DNA from: Thermoplasmata archaeon
Lineage (GTDB): Archaea; Thermoplasmatota; E2; DHVEG-1
Assembly: GCA_003651045.1 (NCBI GenBank)
Contig: QMTJ01000062.1
Location: 1 to 6,680 of the forward strand
Reading direction: 5' to 3'
Length of the DNA: 6,680 nt
The position numbers and the translations under genes are program-made. Under the pieces are notes generated by a model. That model was not told the DNA's origin. It ran no database searches and worked only from the letters and a program-made list of their open reading frames with translations. Numbering within the stretch: position 1 is the first letter of the stretch; every line of letters starts with the position of its first letter. Below, in pieces: positions 4,476 to 6,680 of this stretch.

Positions 4476-5210
4476 TTAAGTTCTCTTCTTTGAAACACCA
4501 AGAGCTAAACCTTTACGGTTATTAGACCTAGTACGTTGTCCTCTAACTGGTAATCCCCGTTCATGTCTTATACCTCTATATGATCTAATTTTTTTCATAA
4601 TATTAATTTCATCTCTTAATTTCATATCAATATCTGAACCTACTAAATGAATATCTTCACCAGTTTCATAGTCTTTACGATGATTAACCATCCAACCAGG
4701 AGCATTTTTATTCACATTATCGATTATCATCTGAAGTTTTTCAATCTCTGAATCTTTTAAATCACCAATTTTAGTATACCTATCTATACCTGCTGCATCA
4801 GCGATAAGAGTAGCCATATGAACGCCTATACCTTTAATAGTTGTTAAACCATAAACAAGGTTTTTTTCACCATTGATATCAGTGTTTGAAATTCTAACAA
4901 TGTATTTGAAATCCTCATCTTCTTTTTTCCCTTTGGTTTTTTCTTTTTTAACCTCTGCCTCTACTGTTTTATCTTTTTCAGTTTCCTCCTTCTCAACCGC
5001 GGTTGTTTCCTCTATGGATTCTGTTTCATCAGGTGTTTCACTGGTTTCCTCTGTGAGTTTTGAACCCGTTGAAACATTTTTTTCTTCTAATGTTTTTTCA
5101 CTTTGATCATCAGAAGGAGTTGAATCTTCTAAGGTTTTGTCATCTTCTAATTTATCTGATGACGATGTGTCATATGTTTCTTTTTCTGATTTAGATGATG
5201 TGTCTTTCAA
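4476..5210 (-). CDS. rps13: 30S ribosomal protein S13 (uS13) with long acidic N-terminal extension
   Basis: uS13 sits in the head of the 30S subunit, contacting 16S rRNA, the large subunit and P-site tRNA. The product is 244 residues, against about 150 in most archaea. Residues from about 100 on are canonical: FKYIVRISNTDINGEKNL, then LTTIKGIGVHMATLIADAAG (helix-hairpin-helix-like region, about 122-141), NHRKDYETGEDIHLVGSDID, and the basic tail with KIRSYRGIRHERGLPVRGQR and TRSNNRKG. Residues 1-99 are an extra segment with about one third Asp/Glu, many Thr/Ser/Lys and a single aromatic, so it is predicted disordered and acidic, turning Lys-rich just before the core. The start is TTG at 5210, backed by GAGGT (5222-5218) 7 nt upstream. 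The first in-frame ATG lies inside the core (residue 132), so the extension cannot be a start-site artefact of that kind. It is the first gene of the operon. Confidence 0.95.
   Translation of the reverse strand: MKDTSSKSEKETYDTSSSDKLEDDKTLEDSTPSDDQSEKTLEEKNVSTGSKLTEETSETPDETESIEETTAVEKEETEKDKTVEAEVKKEKTKGKKEDEDFKYIVRISNTDINGEKNLVYGLTTIKGIGVHMATLIADAAGIDRYTKIGDLKDSEIEKLQMIIDNVNKNAPGWMVNHRKDYETGEDIHLVGSDIDMKLRDEINIMKKIRSYRGIRHERGLPVRGQRTRSNNRKGLALGVSKKRT
5022..5040. repeat. 19-nt repeat, copy in the rps13 extension
   Basis: This stretch is identical to 3844-3862 over 19 nt, and encodes ETPDET in the uS13 N-terminal extension. A further exact 13-nt match (gtttcactggttt) overlaps its end at 5035-5047 and recurs at 3782-3794 in rps4. 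Confidence 0.75.
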
Positions 5211-5215
5211 GTTTA

Positions 5216-5222
5216 CAACCTC
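5216..5222 (-). promoter_or_regulatory. Shine-Dalgarno site supporting the TTG start of rps13
   Basis: On the minus strand GAGGTTG contains GAGGT, complementary to the archaeal 16S 3' end, 7 nt before the TTG at 5210. It decides the start because no ATG or GTG with an SD lies nearby. Confidence 0.7.
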
Positions 5223-5263
5223 AAATGTTTCATTTAATAATTTTTTAACATTTTATTAATACT

Positions 5264-5273
5264 TTTTATAAAG
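5264..5273 (-). promoter_or_regulatory. TATA box of the rps13-rps4-rps11-rpoD operon
   Basis: On the minus strand CTTTATAAAA is preceded by a TTTAC stretch in the BRE position. It predicts a start near 5243 and a leader of about 33 nt that contains the SD. A second good TATA-like element (GCTTAAATATAAC, 5313-5301) lies further upstream and could be an alternative promoter. Confidence 0.55.
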
Positions 5274-5499
5274 GTAAAGTAATTGCCATAAATAAGAGAA
5301 GTTATATTTAAGCATTTAGGGGATACAATTTAGAGAATGTAAAACCTGAAAAATGTTCTTAAATAAAAAAAAGGTTAAACATTGATAAATGAGAAATATA
5401 ATATTTTTAGAGAAAAACAGGTTTTAAATCAACAACAAAATACTACCTCTGGTTGTAGATACATTTATTTTTTTGATTAAAATAGGTTCACCGTAACCC

Positions 5500-5507
5500 A
5501 TATATTC
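5500..5507 (+). promoter_or_regulatory. Candidate TATA box of asnS
   Basis: ATATATTC in CCCATATATTCTTAAAAC lies about 50 nt before the ATG. It would give a leader of about 25 nt containing AGGTG (5536-5540). A 5-bp hairpin, CTCAG (5520-5524) with CTGAG (5530-5534), lies directly before that AGGTG. The assignment is tentative because several AT-rich elements are present. Confidence 0.35.
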
Positions 5508-5554
5508 TTAAAACTGTATCTCAGGGTAGCTGAGTAGGTGTGGTGTATTTAAAT

Positions 5555-6680
5555 ATGACAAGAGAAACTGTTTGGACACCAATTAGTGAAATACTTAATG
5601 GTAGAAAAACTAATGAAACAGTTAATATTAGAGGATGGATCTATAGAACACGTAGTAGTGGAAACATTATTTTTATCATTGTTAGAGACGCTACTGGTGT
5701 ATTGCAGTGTACCATAACGAAAGATAATGTATCTGATGATGAATTTAATAACGCTAAAAAAGCACTTATTGAGTCTTCTTTAGAACTAAGAGGTGTGGTA
5801 AGAGAGGATAAAAGAGCACCTGGTGGTTATGAAATCCAGGTGAATCATGTTAATATTGTTAATTTCGCTGAACCTTTCCCTATTGTAAAGGATTATAGCC
5901 CTGAGTTTTTACTTGACAATAGACATCTCTGGCTTCGTTCTCAAAAGTTAACATCGGTTTTTAAAATTAGGTCAACTATTGTTGGTGCAATTCATAAGTT
6001 TTTCCGTGACCGGGGTTTTTATGAGTTTGATGCACCTGTTCTTCAACCGAATCAATGTGAAGGTGGTGCTACTCTTTTTGAAGTTAAATATTATGATAAA
6101 AAAACTTATCTTTCCCAGTCTTGGCAGCTTTATGCAGAGGCTGGTATTTTTTCACTTGAAAAAATCTATAACATGGGTCCTACTTTCCGTGCTGAACGTT
6201 CAAAGACTTCTCGGCATTTATCTGAGTTTTGGATGGCTGAGATGGAAGCTGCTTGGATGAATCTCTACGATGTTATAAAGATTGCTAAGGAGGAAATAAA
6301 GTTTATCGTAGAGGAGGTTTTGAAAAATAACAAACGTGAGCTAGAGGTACTAGGACAGGATGTTAAAAAACTTGAACATGTTGTTGATTCTGAGATTCCA
6401 ACTATAACTTATACAGAGGCTCTCAACATACTTAAAGAAAAAGAAAACATGAATGTTGAATGGGGTAAGGATCTTAGAACAATCGAAGAAGAGAAACTCA
6501 TGGGGCATTTTGATACACCTGTTGTTGTTACAAATTACCCTGTTGAAATCATGGCTTTTTATAAACCACGTGATCCAAATGATCCAAAGACTGCTCTATG
6601 TTTCGACATGATAGCACCAGAAGGATATGGTGAAATCATCGGTGGCTCAGAGAGAAGCCTAGATATCGAGGATATGACTA
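5555..6680 (+). CDS. asnS: Asparaginyl-tRNA synthetase, archaeal type, truncated by the window edge
   Basis: This gene charges tRNA-Asn with asparagine using ATP. 375 codons are open to the right edge with no stop; the family is usually about 430 residues, so about 55 C-terminal residues are missing, including class II motif 3. Residues about 20-105 are the anticodon-binding OB fold (VNIRGWIYRTRSSGNIIFII, VRDATGVLQC). Class II motif 1 lies around 138-165 (RSTIVGAIHKFFRDRGFYEF, then DAPVLQP). TYLSQSWQLYAEA (184-196) and motif 2, FRAERSKTSRHLSEFWMAEM (211-230), favour AsnRS over AspRS, as does APEGYGEIIGGSER (354-367). The start is ATG at 5555; AGGTG is 14 nt upstream and GGTG 9 nt upstream. 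In-frame GTG codons at 5540 and 5543 are possible but less likely starts. Its presence implies direct Asn-tRNA charging. It is divergent from the ribosomal operon. Confidence 0.94.
   Translation, partial: MTRETVWTPISEILNGRKTNETVNIRGWIYRTRSSGNIIFIIVRDATGVLQCTITKDNVSDDEFNNAKKALIESSLELRGVVREDKRAPGGYEIQVNHVNIVNFAEPFPIVKDYSPEFLLDNRHLWLRSQKLTSVFKIRSTIVGAIHKFFRDRGFYEFDAPVLQPNQCEGGATLFEVKYYDKKTYLSQSWQLYAEAGIFSLEKIYNMGPTFRAERSKTSRHLSEFWMAEMEAAWMNLYDVIKIAKEEIKFIVEEVLKNNKRELEVLGQDVKKLEHVVDSEIPTITYTEALNILKEKENMNVEWGKDLRTIEEEKLMGHFDTPVVVTNYPVEIMAFYKPRDPNDPKTALCFDMIAPEGYGEIIGGSERSLDIEDMT

Larger units (their letters stand above)
5211..5554. other. Divergent intergenic region between rps13 and asnS
   Basis: This 344-nt, very AT-rich gap holds the operon promoter at its left end (TATA 5264-5273, alternative 5301-5313) and the asnS promoter at its right end. 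Between about 5315 and 5495 I see no ORF longer than 12 codons and no tRNA. The notable structure is a 9-nt inverted repeat, TAAAACCTG (5340-5348) with CAGGTTTTA (5418-5426), enclosing a 6-nt pair AATGTT (5352-5357) with AACATT (5378-5383). A T-run follows at about 5467-5474. An unannotated small RNA is possible but not supported beyond this. Confidence 0.5.

Noticed and set aside
4873..5106. Plus-strand Ser/Val/Phe-rich ORF, 77 codons
   Set aside because: It is antisense to the acidic uS13 extension, for the same compositional reason.
5979..6260. Plus-strand ORF of 93 codons inside asnS
   Set aside because: It is in another frame of asnS, whose frame is clear from the class II synthetase motifs.

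Overview
This is an AT-rich (roughly one third G+C by eye) archaeal chromosomal segment. The archaeal assignment rests on the gene order uS13-uS4-uS11-RNA polymerase subunit D (rps13-rps4-rps11-rpoD), archaeal-type TATA/BRE promoters, a tRNA gene with no encoded CCA, and GGAGGTGAT-type Shine-Dalgarno (SD) sites. It looks euryarchaeal, possibly Thermoplasmata-like, but I cannot place it more precisely without a database search.

Layout, left to right. (1) Positions 1-546 hold a divergent pair: the first 28 codons of an unidentified protein reading leftward off the window, and a small winged-helix regulator reading rightward. They share a compact two-promoter region with a 9-bp-arm inverted repeat between the two TATA boxes. 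(2) Positions 663-1990 (minus) hold a two-gene AbiEi/AbiEii-like type IV toxin-antitoxin module. Its ORFs overlap by 4 nt, and a perfect 21-bp palindrome lies over its start region. (3) Positions 2100-2172 (minus) are tRNA-Pro(CGG). (4) Positions 2302-5210 (minus) are the ribosomal protein/RNA polymerase operon, transcribed rps13, rps4, rps11, rpoD. (5) Positions 5211-5554 are a 344-nt divergent regulatory region. (6) From 5555 to the right edge (plus) is the first 375 codons of an archaeal-type asparaginyl-tRNA synthetase.

The core of the window is translation and transcription machinery. Its most unusual property is that two adjacent ribosomal proteins carry large acidic, Glu/Lys/Thr-rich, probably disordered extensions. 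uS13 has about 99 extra N-terminal residues and uS4 about 130 extra C-terminal residues. The two extensions share the peptide ETPDET and an identical 19-nt stretch of DNA. The uS13 extension starts at a TTG codon with a good SD and cannot be trimmed to an internal ATG without losing the conserved core.

The second point of interest is the toxin-antitoxin module. It lies just past the 3' end of the tRNA gene, where many euryarchaea continue with rpl18e-rpl13-rps9-rpoN. This suggests an insertion or rearrangement next to a tRNA gene.
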